The position numbers and the translations under genes are program-made. From Kribbella soli (GTDB taxonomy: Bacteria; Actinomycetota; Actinomycetes; Propionibacteriales; Kribbellaceae), in contig NZ_SJJZ01000001.1 in the NCBI RefSeq assembly GCF_004331345.1, positions 930,001 to 994,000 of the forward strand: a stretch of DNA of 64,000 nucleotides, given 5' to 3'. The notes below the pieces were generated by a model that saw only the letters and a program-made list of their open reading frames with translations, was not told the DNA's origin and made no database searches. This document shows, piece by piece, positions 16,827-25,060 of the stretch (position 1 is its first letter; every line of letters starts with the position of its first letter).

Positions 16827-18017
16827 TCAGTCAGCGGCTGCTGTGACGTAGATGTCCTCGTCACGCTCGAGCTCCTCTACCCGCTGCAGGGAGGAGTCGC
16901 GCCAGAGCGCGTAGACCAGACCCAGTACGACCAACGACAGTGCGGAGGCCAGCACGGGGAGGTAGCCGACGCCGAGCGTCTGGATGACCAGTCCGCCGAC
17001 CACAGCGGACAGTCCGGCGCCCAGGTAGATCGCGGACGCGTTGAGGGAGATGAGCAGCCCGCCGCCGAGCTCCAGCAGCAGGTTCTGGATCGGTGGGTTG
17101 AAGGCCCAGGTCAGCATGCCCCACACCACCAGAGCGGCTCCGGCGCCGATCTCGGTCGTCAGCGTCAGGTCCAGCGTGGCGAGGACGGCGGTGATGCCGA
17201 TCATCAGGACGACCAGGGTGCGGAGGCTGCCGAACCGGTCGGTGATCCGTCCGCCGAGGAAGTTTCCGACGACTGCACCCACGCCGTACAGGAGCAGGAG
17301 GAGACCGGTGACGTTGCCGGTCAGGCCGGCCGTGTGCTTGAGCAGCGGAACGATGTAGATGTACACGCTGAACGCCGCGAGCACGGCAAGGACAGTGATC
17401 GCCAGGATGATCTGCACCCGTCGGTCCGCCACACCGGCGAAGCGCTCGCGCAGGCTGACCACAGGAGGTGCGTCGACCTTCGGGAGCGCGGCGCGCTCGG
17501 CAATGGCGACCAGTACGGCGACAGCGGTGATGAGTGCGAACACACCCTTGTAGCCGAGTGTCGGGCCCAGCAGTGTGCCTGCGGGTACGCCGAGCACCAG
17601 TGCGAACGTAAGTCCGCCGAACACGATGGCCACTGCTCTACCGCGTTCCTCAGGTGGCAGCAGGCTGGTGGCGAACAGGGTGGCGGCCGGCGTGTAGACG
17701 GCGGCGCCGAACGCAGCCACGACGCGGCCGACGATCAGGATCGGGTAATTGACAGCCAGCGCGGCGATCAGGTTGCCGAGCGCAGCCAGCACCAGTGCCG
17801 CGATCAGGAGGGTACGGCGCTCCCAGCGGCCGGTCAGCGTGGACAGGATCGGCGCACCGATCGCGTACGACAGCGAGAACGCGGTGGCGAGTTGGCCGGC
17901 TGCGGTCAGCGAGACGTGCAGCTCGGAGCTGACGTCGGGCAGTACACCGGACACGACGTACGCGCTGGTGCCGACCGCGAACGCACCGGCGCCGAGCAGG
18001 TAGATCCGTGCGGACAT
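16827..18017 (-). CDS. MFS transporter (AraJ/drug-exporter type)
   Basis: Twelve-helix major facilitator, 396 residues. It has the N-terminal GTSAYVVSGVLPDVSSELHVS typical of the AraJ/DHA1 group, the loop 2-3 motif GRWERRTLLIAALVL, and a second-half repeat GGRITDRFGSLRTLVVLM. Probable proton-driven export of a small molecule. GGAAGG lies six bases before the ATG at 18017. It is divergent from an ArsR-type regulator with palindromic sequence between them, so local repression by that regulator is likely. Confidence 0.9.
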   Translation of the reverse strand: MSARIYLLGAGAFAVGTSAYVVSGVLPDVSSELHVSLTAAGQLATAFSLSYAIGAPILSTLTGRWERRTLLIAALVLAALGNLIAALAVNYPILIVGRVVAAFGAAVYTPAATLFATSLLPPEERGRAVAIVFGGLTFALVLGVPAGTLLGPTLGYKGVFALITAVAVLVAIAERAALPKVDAPPVVSLRERFAGVADRRVQIILAITVLAVLAAFSVYIYIVPLLKHTAGLTGNVTGLLLLLYGVGAVVGNFLGGRITDRFGSLRTLVVLMIGITAVLATLDLTLTTEIGAGAALVVWGMLTWAFNPPIQNLLLELGGGLLISLNASAIYLGAGLSAVVGGLVIQTLGVGYLPVLASALSLVVLGLVYALWRDSSLQRVEELERDEDIYVTAAAD

Positions 18018-18055
18018 CGAAGACCTTCCGGTCGAGGTTCAGTAGTTCGATCGTC

Positions 18056-18105
18056 ATCGTACTACGATCATCGTCGAACTTCGACAGGCGTCGTACTATG
18101 GACAC
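18056..18105. promoter_or_regulatory. operator/promoter region between MFS and ArsR-type genes
   Basis: ATCGTACTACGAT at 18056-18068 is a palindrome with a single central base, flanked by TTCGA and TCGAA. The core TCGTACTA recurs at 18091-18098. TACTAT at 18094-18099 is followed by six bases and then the ArsR-type ATG at 18106, which suggests a leaderless regulator message. Autoregulation by the ArsR-type protein is inferred. Confidence 0.55.
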
Positions 18106-18417
18106 ATGGCCACCAAAGTCCTCCCGCAGCCGGAGCGGGACGAGATCCGCGTCGAGGCGGTTCTCCAGGCGCTGGGCGAGCCGGTCCGGCTGACGATCGT
18201 CCGCGCGCTCGCCGACAACCCGGCCGGCGTCTGCTGCGGCGAGATCGAGCTGCCGGTGACGGCGTCCACGCGCGCCCACCACCTCAAGACCCTGCGCGAA
18301 GCAGGCGTCCTGTCCACGCACACCGACGGCACCCGCCGGATCAGCATGCTGCGCCGCGAAGACCTCGAGGCCCTCTATCCAGGTCTGCTGACGGGCATTC
18401 TGTCGGCCAAGCAGTAA
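18106..18417 (+). CDS. ArsR-family winged-helix repressor
   Basis: Small DNA-binding protein of 103 residues. The winged helix runs through EAVLQALGEPVRLTIVRALADN and the recognition helix TRAHHLKTLREAGVL. A Cys-Cys pair (GVCCGE, about residues 44-47) before the recognition helix could sense metal or oxidant, though this is not certain. No ribosome site is visible and a -10-like TACTAT ends six bases before the ATG. It is divergent from the MFS gene and probably controls it. Confidence 0.88.
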   Translation: MATKVLPQPERDEIRVEAVLQALGEPVRLTIVRALADNPAGVCCGEIELPVTASTRAHHLKTLREAGVLSTHTDGTRRISMLRREDLEALYPGLLTGILSAKQ

Positions 18418-18439
18418 CCAACCGCAAGGTTGCGGTTGG
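18418..18439. terminator. hairpin directly after the ArsR-type gene
   Basis: CCAACCGCAA-GG-TTGCGGTTGG, perfect 10-bp arms starting at the base after the stop codon. No T-run follows. Likely terminator before the HD/PQQ gene. Confidence 0.65.
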
Positions 18440-18473
18440 GTGGTTGTAGAAGTGCGGCTGGCAGACTGAAGCG

Positions 18474-20720
18474 GTGGAGCTCCGGGCGCGATGGGACGAC
18501 CTGGTGCCCGAATCTGCCTCGCTCGCGGACGAGCTGGTCGCGCGGTACGTCGAACGCACCCGGCGCGCGTACCGCGACCACTACCTCGGCATCGTCCTGA
18601 CCGCGCTGGACTCGTTCATCCAGCTCTCCACGGACCCCACCAGCGTCCGTCTCGCCGCCTGGTTCCACCGCGCCGTCCACGAGCCGGGCGGCACCCCGTC
18701 CGAGGACGCCGAGGCGTCGGCCCGGCTCGCCGAGCGCCTCCTCCCGCAGTACGGCGTACCGCCGATCCGCATCGCCGAGGTCGCCCGGCTGATCCGTCTC
18801 ACCAGCGACCTCGCCACGCCACCTCCGGACGCCTACGCCCCACCTCGCCGCGACGCGAACGGCGACGTACTGCTGGACGCCGTCAACGCCATCCTCGCCT
18901 CCGACCCCAGCCGGTACGCCGTCCACACGGCCGAGGTACGACGGGATGCCGGCGACCGCAAGATCGCCCTCGAGCACCGGTACGACGAAGTCCGCGAGCT
19001 GCTCGACGGACACCTCTACCGCACGCAGCTGGCACGGCAACGCCTCAGCCCGGTCGCCCGGGTCAATCTGGAGGCAGAGCTCGCCGGACTGGACAGTGAG
19101 CTCCCAGCCCCGTGGCGCGGGTGGCAACAAGCTGCGCTGACCGCCACGGCCACGTTCACCGCCATTGCGGCCGCAGTGGTCGCGATCGCCGCGTCCGGTG
19201 CGTCCTGGCAGACACCAGCAGCACAAGACGAGGCCGGCTGGCCGACAGTCGCGCTGGCCGTCCTGTCCTTCTTCAGCGCACCAGTCCTCTTCCGGTGCGC
19301 CCGTAGTGCCAGCCAGCGCGCCCGCCTCATCGCAGGCGCCGTACTGGCGATTGCTGTGACCGGACTGCTCATCGCCTGGGCCCAAGCGCCGAGAACGAAC
19401 GTGGCCGTCGGCGTGGGCCTCCGCGTCCCGTTGCTGATCTCTGCACTGGTCCTACTGCTGGTTGCTGGAGCAGCAGCCCTCGTAGCCTCGCTCCTCCGCA
19501 CGCGGACGGCCCGCTTCCTCCCTGCACGCAACCTCGGTCAGCAACTCGCCTGGCTGGCAGTACCGGGAGCAGTCGCCCTCATCCTGCTGCTGATCGTCCA
19601 GCCGCTGTCCCGCAGCTACGTGCTCAGCTCCAACGAGCGGGTCGAGGGAACACCGCGCGACGCAGGCAAGGCCGTTCCGTCGGTCCTCGACGGCAGCGTC
19701 GCGTGGGTCAGCGACTCCGTCGCGGGCACTGGTGCGGAAGAAGCGATCGGCACCAGGTACGGCGTCGCGGTCCCCCGTCCGAGCGGTGTGGTCGAAATGC
19801 TCGACGCGGCCACCGGTGCGCTGCGCTGGCGCTACAGCCGCTCCGACTCCGACGAGAAGCCAGTGATCGCGGCCACCGGCAACGGCGACTACGTACTGGC
19901 GCAGTTCGCCGACGTCGGCTACCTGTTGCTCGACGCGAACACAGGTCGCCGCAAGGCCGCGTGGCCCGGTCGTACGCGTGACCGCTACATCCTGCAGACC
20001 CAGCCACTCCTGACCGGCGAACGCTCCGGCAAGCTCCACGGCGTCGATCCCGGCGGTCACGAGCGCTGGACCTACGACTCCGGCGACTGCACCGAGCTCG
20101 GCGCCATCGCCACCGCCGAGACCGTGCTCACCTTCGTCAGCCACACCTGCGACGACCGTCCGGACGAGATGACAGCACTGGACGTCCAGTCGGGCAAGAA
20201 GCTGTGGACCAGGACCTCAGCGGACACCTACCGTCGCCCGGTCGTCGTGGCCGGTCTGGTGGTCGTGGCCGAGCCCGGCGGCGACTCCGACGCACCTGCC
20301 GCGCTGACCGCGATCGAGCCGCGCACCGGCGACATCCGCTGGCGCTGGGATGTGCCGAAGGCCTGGGCCTGCCGCACACTGCTCAACGCGGCCGGGAAGT
20401 ACCTGATCGTCGTCGACTGCCCTGGGCCGAGTACCCAGGAGAACCGTCGGACCGTCGTCACCGCGATCGACGCGAACACCGGCCTGACCGCTTGGCAGAC
20501 CCTGGCGCCGGTGAGCCCGCGGACGAAGGTCACCGTGACGGCCGACGGCCGGGTCGTCTCGCTGGGTCGCGGCGCCGGAGGCTGCGTCGCGAACGTGGTC
20601 AGCCGCGCCGGATTCCGGCAAGTCAGGCTGCCGACCGGCATCTCCTGCAGCCGCGATCCGCGGGCCGTCGGCAACCTTGTCCTCACCTCCGGACCGAACA
20701 CCGTCATCGCCCTGCGCTAG
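18474..20720 (+). CDS. degenerate HD domain - membrane - PQQ-like propeller protein
   Basis: 748 residues with an unusual order of parts. Residues 1-210 match the small HD phosphohydrolase domain found in the downstream paralogue, but the metal and catalytic residues are lost: the HYHD...H cluster reads AYRDHY and the HD pair reads WFHRAV (Asp to Arg at 66). Five membrane helices lie at about 220-240, 257-275, 284-303, 316-341 and 358-380. The last 350 residues have PQQ-type blade ends (DAATGALRWRY, DVQSGKKLWTR, EPRTGDIRWRW, DANTGLTAWQT), expected outside the cell. The GTG start aligns with the paralogue's ATG. A non-catalytic partner of the next protein is a reasonable guess. Confidence 0.75.
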   Translation: MELRARWDDLVPESASLADELVARYVERTRRAYRDHYLGIVLTALDSFIQLSTDPTSVRLAAWFHRAVHEPGGTPSEDAEASARLAERLLPQYGVPPIRIAEVARLIRLTSDLATPPPDAYAPPRRDANGDVLLDAVNAILASDPSRYAVHTAEVRRDAGDRKIALEHRYDEVRELLDGHLYRTQLARQRLSPVARVNLEAELAGLDSELPAPWRGWQQAALTATATFTAIAAAVVAIAASGASWQTPAAQDEAGWPTVALAVLSFFSAPVLFRCARSASQRARLIAGAVLAIAVTGLLIAWAQAPRTNVAVGVGLRVPLLISALVLLLVAGAAALVASLLRTRTARFLPARNLGQQLAWLAVPGAVALILLLIVQPLSRSYVLSSNERVEGTPRDAGKAVPSVLDGSVAWVSDSVAGTGAEEAIGTRYGVAVPRPSGVVEMLDAATGALRWRYSRSDSDEKPVIAATGNGDYVLAQFADVGYLLLDANTGRRKAAWPGRTRDRYILQTQPLLTGERSGKLHGVDPGGHERWTYDSGDCTELGAIATAETVLTFVSHTCDDRPDEMTALDVQSGKKLWTRTSADTYRRPVVVAGLVVVAEPGGDSDAPAALTAIEPRTGDIRWRWDVPKAWACRTLLNAAGKYLIVVDCPGPSTQENRRTVVTAIDANTGLTAWQTLAPVSPRTKVTVTADGRVVSLGRGAGGCVANVVSRAGFRQVRLPTGISCSRDPRAVGNLVLTSGPNTVIALR

Positions 20721-20752
20721 TAACTCCGCGTAGTCGACAGCTGGCGGAGGCC

Positions 20753-20770
20753 CTCCGGCCCACGCCGGAG
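20753..20770. terminator. short hairpin between the two HD/PQQ genes
   Basis: CTCCGG-CCCACG-CCGGAG, in the 205-bp gap after the first HD/PQQ gene. The rest of the gap (20771-20925) shows no further clear structure; the next gene may have its own promoter there. Confidence 0.45.
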
Positions 20771-20925
20771 TGTGACGTAGGACGCAATTCCACGGCTGCA
20801 ATTCGTTGCGAAACGCCCCTGTCGGAGCGGTCAGGTGACGAGCCGATATCGCTTTGGCCACGGACCGATCCGGGAACCCCGGATCGGTCGGCCGAGGCTC
20901 CTTACCGGTGCCAGACTCCTTAGCC

Positions 20926-23307
20926 ATGGACCTGCGCGACCGGTGGAATCGCCTGCTGCCGCACGCGCAGCCGTTGGGCGACGATCTGCTGGCTCGTTAC
21001 GCAGAGCAACATCGTCATTATCACGACCAGCAGCACCTGACCGAGGTCCTGCAGACCGTCGACGAGCTGGCCGAGTACGCCGACGATCCGGACACGGTCC
21101 GGCTGGCGGCCTGGTTCCACGACGCGATCTACGACCCGCAGGCCGACCCCGGCGAGAACGAAGAGGTCTCGGCCCAGCTGGCCGAGCTCGAGCTGGCGGC
21201 GTACGGCGTCGAGGCCGAGCGGGTCGAGGAGATCGGCCGCCTGGTCCGGCTGACCGCGAAGCACGACTGCGCCGCGGACGACCGCAACGGCGCGGTGCTC
21301 TGCGACGCCGACCTGCGGATCCTGAGCCTGCCGGCAGCGCGGTACGACGAGTACGCCGCCGGGATCCGGCAGGAGTACGCGCACGTCGCCGACCGGGACT
21401 TCGCCCGCGGCCGGATGTCCTTCCTGCAGAGCCTGAGCGAGACGCGGTTGTACGCGACCCCCAAGGGCTATGAGGAATGGGAACGACCAGCCAGGGAGAA
21501 CCTGACCCGGGAGGTCGGGTCGCTGGGCCCTAAGGCAGCCCGGCCGATCGGCGGGCTGGTCCCGGTCATCTACTTCGGTGCTGCCCTCGGTGCGGTCGTC
21601 GCATCCTCGGTCCTGCTCGGCCGCGGTCTCGGAGCGGCTGCCAAGTGGCCGGCGGAGCCGTCCGACATCGGCGGCTTCCCGGTCTGGGCACCGATCGCCG
21701 GTACCGCTGCGGCCGCCGCACTGGCCTGCGCATGGTTCCGGCGATCCCAGCAGCGTCTGGTGGCTGTCCCGGCGATTGTCTTCGCGGCCGTCGGCCTGAT
21801 CGCGATCGGCGTGTGCTGGTGGCGCTGGCCGGTCGCTCAGCCCGGTGCAGCCATGTCGGAGCGCTGGCCGTACCTGCTGCTCGCTTCTGTCGCACTGGTC
21901 CTGGCCGGCGCGTTGCTGGCGCTGGCACGACGCTTGCGGCTCGCACCGCCGTACGCACAGGCTCCTCCGCGCTGGCTCGGGGTCACCGCGACAGCTGTGT
22001 GTGGTGCGCTGCTGGCGTGGATCGTGGTGTCGGCTGGTGAGCCTTTCGTACAGGCCCGGTTGGAGACTGCCAACACGGTCAGCACGACCACGACCGCCCA
22101 GCCGACCCAGTTGCCGGTCCAGCTCGACGGAACGCTGGCCTGGAGCCGTGAGGTGCCAGCCACCGGCGCCATCACCGGTACGGCGGGTGGAGTCGCGGAA
22201 CTGCGTTCGGACGGCGTGGTCATGTCCGACGCGGCCACGGGCCAGATCCGGTGGCGCTACGCCCGGGCCGACGTACAGGACGCCGCCTCCAGTGGCGCCA
22301 AGGGACTGGTGGTGTCCGCGGACGGGCGAACCATCGTCGCGCATCTCCCCCGCTCGGAGTACCGCGAACCCGCGGGCATCAAGCTGCCGACGTACGCCGT
22401 ACTGAACGCCGTGAGCGGTGAGGTGCTGACCGAGGTCGACACCGACGGGACTGCGCTGGCCGTCAACTCGGACCAGCTGCTTGTCGCTGAAGGCAACTAC
22501 GTGGTCGCGCACGGCGTGAGCAGCCCGACGCACTGGCGCGCGCAGGTGCGCTGCAGCGTGACGCAAGGCGAGCTGGTCGGTGACCAGGCCGTCGTCGTGG
22601 ACGCCTGCGCCGGGAACGGTGCCGTCGTACGCGGTCTGGACATCAAGACCGGGGCACAGCGGTGGGAGGTCGACCTGGGCGCGCGGATCGACCTGAGCGC
22701 GGAGCTGGACCCGTCGACGTGGGTCGGCGAGCTGGTCGCCGTACCTGACACCCGTGAGGTCTCCGGGCTGGTCTGGACGGCCGCCGCGGGCGGCACTCTC
22801 TACCAGTGGTCCGTGGACATCGGCGAAGGCCACCTGATCTGGACAACCCCCGTGCCGGGCACGCCCCGGCCACGGCTCGGGTCCTCGTCCTGCGACGCAC
22901 AACTGGCCGCCACGCACGCGTCACTGGTGCTGATCACCTGCCGGACCGGAAACGACCCTGGACAGCCGCAGACGTACGACGTGTCGTCGTCGAACCCTGC
23001 TGACGGGACACCGCAGTGGCATCACCTGCTGCAGGTACCGCCGCGGCTGCAGCAACCGGAGTACCCGCGGAACGGGTTCGGACTGCTGCCGGACGGCCGT
23101 GTGGTCACACTGATGCCGCAGCCGAACGGCAGCTGTTCTCCCGTGATGATCGGCACCACCGGCATCCAGTCGCGACCGATCCTGCCCAGCCCGAACACGC
23201 AGTCGGTCGCCAAGTCCGAGGAAGTCACCTGCAACAAACCGGCCGTCACCGTGGCCGCCGCCCGCCCGATCTTCTCCGACGGCACCCGCCTCTTCGCACT
23301 CAACTGA
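20926..23307 (+). CDS. HD phosphohydrolase - membrane - PQQ-like propeller protein
   Basis: 793 residues. The N-terminal domain keeps the HD-superfamily metal ligands: H31-Y-H33-D with H37, H65-D66 in AAWFHDAIYD, and D127/D129 in LCDADLRIL, as in stand-alone predicted metal-dependent phosphohydrolases. Four or five membrane helices follow (about 209-232, 253-270, 280-298, 315-334, 351-370), then a C-terminal PQQ-like propeller (DAATGQIRWRY, DIKTGAQRWEV). This would put a cytoplasmic nucleotide-type hydrolase and an extracellular propeller on one chain. ATG at 20926 matches the first residues MDLRDRW to MELRARW of the upstream paralogue. Substrate unknown; not tied to a named pathway. Confidence 0.8.
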   Translation: MDLRDRWNRLLPHAQPLGDDLLARYAEQHRHYHDQQHLTEVLQTVDELAEYADDPDTVRLAAWFHDAIYDPQADPGENEEVSAQLAELELAAYGVEAERVEEIGRLVRLTAKHDCAADDRNGAVLCDADLRILSLPAARYDEYAAGIRQEYAHVADRDFARGRMSFLQSLSETRLYATPKGYEEWERPARENLTREVGSLGPKAARPIGGLVPVIYFGAALGAVVASSVLLGRGLGAAAKWPAEPSDIGGFPVWAPIAGTAAAAALACAWFRRSQQRLVAVPAIVFAAVGLIAIGVCWWRWPVAQPGAAMSERWPYLLLASVALVLAGALLALARRLRLAPPYAQAPPRWLGVTATAVCGALLAWIVVSAGEPFVQARLETANTVSTTTTAQPTQLPVQLDGTLAWSREVPATGAITGTAGGVAELRSDGVVMSDAATGQIRWRYARADVQDAASSGAKGLVVSADGRTIVAHLPRSEYREPAGIKLPTYAVLNAVSGEVLTEVDTDGTALAVNSDQLLVAEGNYVVAHGVSSPTHWRAQVRCSVTQGELVGDQAVVVDACAGNGAVVRGLDIKTGAQRWEVDLGARIDLSAELDPSTWVGELVAVPDTREVSGLVWTAAAGGTLYQWSVDIGEGHLIWTTPVPGTPRPRLGSSSCDAQLAATHASLVLITCRTGNDPGQPQTYDVSSSNPADGTPQWHHLLQVPPRLQQPEYPRNGFGLLPDGRVVTLMPQPNGSCSPVMIGTTGIQSRPILPSPNTQSVAKSEEVTCNKPAVTVAAARPIFSDGTRLFALN

Positions 23308-23312
23308 GCCCC

Positions 23313-23340
23313 GGGAATTTCCGTTGCTGTAGGCAGCGTT
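23313..23340 (+). promoter_or_regulatory. SigR/SigH-type promoter candidate upstream of tuf
   Basis: GGGAAT at 23313-23318 and GTT at 23338-23340 are 19 bases apart, close to the GGGAAT-N18-GTT pattern of SigR/SigH-type ECF promoters. It would give a leader of roughly 240 bases before the tuf start. A TTGACA hexamer overlaps at 23339-23344 but has no good -10 partner. Candidate only. Confidence 0.4.
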
Positions 23341-23359
23341 GACATCTACCGTGATCAGC

Positions 23360-23455
23360 ATGTTCCGCGTGGTTTTCGAGTTCGACCTGTCAGGCAAGAG
23401 CCTGACGGGCGCTCCCACGTGGAAACTGTCAGTCGATTCAGCCACTCGAAGCTGA
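23360..23455 (+). CDS. possible 31-residue leader ORF upstream of tuf
   Basis: ATG at 23360 opens a 31-codon frame (begins MFRVVFEFDLSGKS, ends SATRS) that stops at the left arm of the second leader hairpin. It contains the hairpin 23389-23406. No ribosome site is visible. It could be a leader peptide linked to folding of the tuf leader, or chance. Confidence 0.2.
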   Translation: MFRVVFEFDLSGKSLTGAPTWKLSVDSATRS

Positions 23456-23491
23456 CCCTCCTCCTGCTGAGCAGGACCCGCGGAGGAGGGT
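23389..23491 (+). promoter_or_regulatory. structured 5' leader of tuf with two strong hairpins
   Basis: Hairpin 1 is GTCAGGC-AAGA-GCCTGAC at 23389-23406. Hairpin 2 has perfect 10-bp arms, ACCCTCCTCC at 23455-23464 with GGAGGAGGGT at 23482-23491, and the small palindrome TGCTGAGCA in its loop. The purine-rich right arm could mask or compete with a ribosome site. A regulated leader (attenuation or translational control) of the EF-Tu gene is inferred. Confidence 0.45.
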
Positions 23492-23590
23492 GGCTCGCAC
23501 CGGCCCCCTCCACGCGGTGACAGCGCTGTGAGGGCTTGCCGGAGGGTCCTGGCTTCCAACCGAATCTTCTGACATACAAAAGGATTTCTC

Positions 23591-24778
23591 ATGGCCAAGA
23601 GCCAGTTCGTGCGGACCAAGCCGCACCTCAACATCGGGACGATGGGTCACGTCGACCACGGCAAGACGACGCTGACCGCCGCGATCACCAAGGTGCTCGC
23701 GGAGCGCAACCCGAGTGTCAACCGCTTCGTCGCCTTCGACGGCATCGACCGTGCGCCGGAGGAGATGCAGCGCGGGATCACGATCAACATCTCGCACGTC
23801 GAGTACGAGACCGCGACCCGGCACTACGCGCACGTGGACATGCCCGGGCACGCCGACTACGTGAAGAACATGATCACCGGCGCCGCCCAGGTGGACGCCG
23901 CGATCCTGGTCGTCTCCGCACAGGACGGCGCCATGCCGCAGACGCGGGAGCACGTGCTGCTCGCGCGCCGGGTGGGCGTGCCGTACCTGGTGGTCGCCCT
24001 GAACAAGGCGGACACCGTCGACGACCCGGAGCTGCTCGACCTGGTCGAGCTGGAGGTCCGTGAACTCCTCACGGAGTACGGCTTCCCCGGCGACGAGGTA
24101 CCGGTCGTTCGCGTGTCCGGACTGAAGGCGCTGGAAGGCGACCCGAAGTGGACCGCCGCGGTCGGCGAACTGCTGGACGCGGTCGACAACTACGTGCCGG
24201 TGCCGGACCGTGAGCTGGGCGAGCCGTTCCTGATGCCGATCGAGAACGTGCTCACCATCAGCGGCCGCGGCACCGTGGTCACCGGTGCGGTCGAGCGCGG
24301 TTCGCTGAAGCTCGGCGACGCGGTCGAGGTCGTGGGTCTAGGCCCGACGGTCACCAGCACGGCGATCGGTATGGAGACGTTCGGCAAGTCGCTGGAGTCC
24401 GCGGACGCGGGCGACAACGCGGCGGTGCTGCTGCGTGGCGTGAAGCGCGACGAGGTCCGTCGCGGCCAGGTGGTGGCGTTGCCGGGCAGTGTGCAGCCGC
24501 ACCGGAGGTTCCGGGCGAACCTGCACGCGCTGTCCACGGCCGAGGGCGGCCGGCACACGCCGTTCGCCGCGGACTACCGGCCGCAGTTCTACTTCCGGAC
24601 CACGGACGTGTCCGGCGGGATCGACCTGGGTGAGATCGCCCTGGTGATGCCCGGCGACACGATCGAGCTCGGGGTGGAGCTGGAGAAGCCGATCGCGATG
24701 AACGTCGGCCTCGGCTTCGCGGTCCGCGAAGGCGGCCACACGGTCGCCGCCGGCACCGTGACCGAACTGCTCGACTGA
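23591..24778 (+). CDS. tuf: divergent elongation factor Tu (EF-Tu3-like)
   Basis: GTP-binding protein of 395 residues that delivers aminoacyl-tRNA to the ribosome. G motifs are intact: GHVDHGKTT (G1), RGIT (G2), DMPGHADY (G3, Met in place of the usual Cys) and NKAD (G4). Domain 2/3 landmarks [19 protein letters not shown] and FAVREGG are present. The protein differs from canonical actinobacterial EF-Tu at many conserved sites (for example [31 protein letters not shown]), and no rpsL, rpsG or fusA gene is near, so this is an extra tuf, comparable to tuf3 of Streptomyces. AAAAGGA at 23577-23583 gives a good ribosome site. Role under stress or elfamycin exposure is possible but unproven. Confidence 0.9.
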   Translation: MAKSQFVRTKPHLNIGTMGHVDHGKTTLTAAITKVLAERNPSVNRFVAFDGIDRAPEEMQRGITINISHVEYETATRHYAHVDMPGHADYVKNMITGAAQVDAAILVVSAQDGAMPQTREHVLLARRVGVPYLVVALNKADTVDDPELLDLVELEVRELLTEYGFPGDEVPVVRVSGLKALEGDPKWTAAVGELLDAVDNYVPVPDRELGEPFLMPIENVLTISGRGTVVTGAVERGSLKLGDAVEVVGLGPTVTSTAIGMETFGKSLESADAGDNAAVLLRGVKRDEVRRGQVVALPGSVQPHRRFRANLHALSTAEGGRHTPFAADYRPQFYFRTTDVSGGIDLGEIALVMPGDTIELGVELEKPIAMNVGLGFAVREGGHTVAAGTVTELLD

Positions 24779-24782
24779 ACAA

Positions 24783-24811
24783 CGGCCCCCGATCTACTCG
24801 GTCGGGGGCCG
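24783..24811. terminator. strong hairpin terminator after tuf
   Basis: CGGCCCCCGA at 24783-24792 pairs perfectly with TCGGGGGCCG at 24802-24811 and is followed by CTTTCT. It also overlaps the last codons of the convergent DUF4031 gene and may stop both transcripts. Confidence 0.85.
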
Positions 24812-25060
24812 CTTTCTGTGCCGTAGACCCGCGGTGATCAGCCGCTGCACGAGCTCGCGGCTGGTGACAGGTACGGCGCCGGCGGCGATGAGGTCGTCGT
24901 AGCGGTCACTGGGTACGTCGTAGTGGTCGCGGTCGAAGCCGCGGGCCGGAATGCCGGCTGCCTTCGCGAAGGCGTGGAGCTCCTCGTAGGACTCGTCACT
25001 GACCAGGTGCGACCAGACACGGTTCCAGGCCGGCCAGGCGGGCGGATCGATGAGGATCAT
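24794..25060 (-). CDS. DUF4031 domain protein
   Basis: Small protein of 88 residues that starts MILIDPPAWPAWNRVWSHLV and contains SYEELHAFAKAAGIPARGFDRDHYDVP and AAGAVPVTSRELVQRL, the pattern of DUF4031. Biochemical role unknown. Its ATG overlaps the cutC stop by four bases (ATGA), so the two are co-translated. The 3' end lies inside the tuf terminator. Confidence 0.88.
   Translation of the reverse strand: MILIDPPAWPAWNRVWSHLVSDESYEELHAFAKAAGIPARGFDRDHYDVPSDRYDDLIAAGAVPVTSRELVQRLITAGLRHRKRPPTE

Noticed and set aside
20926-23307. PQQ-dependent dehydrogenase
   Set aside because: The propeller blades resemble PQQ repeats, but the catalytic and cofactor residues of quinoprotein dehydrogenases are not visible and the N-terminus is an HD domain.
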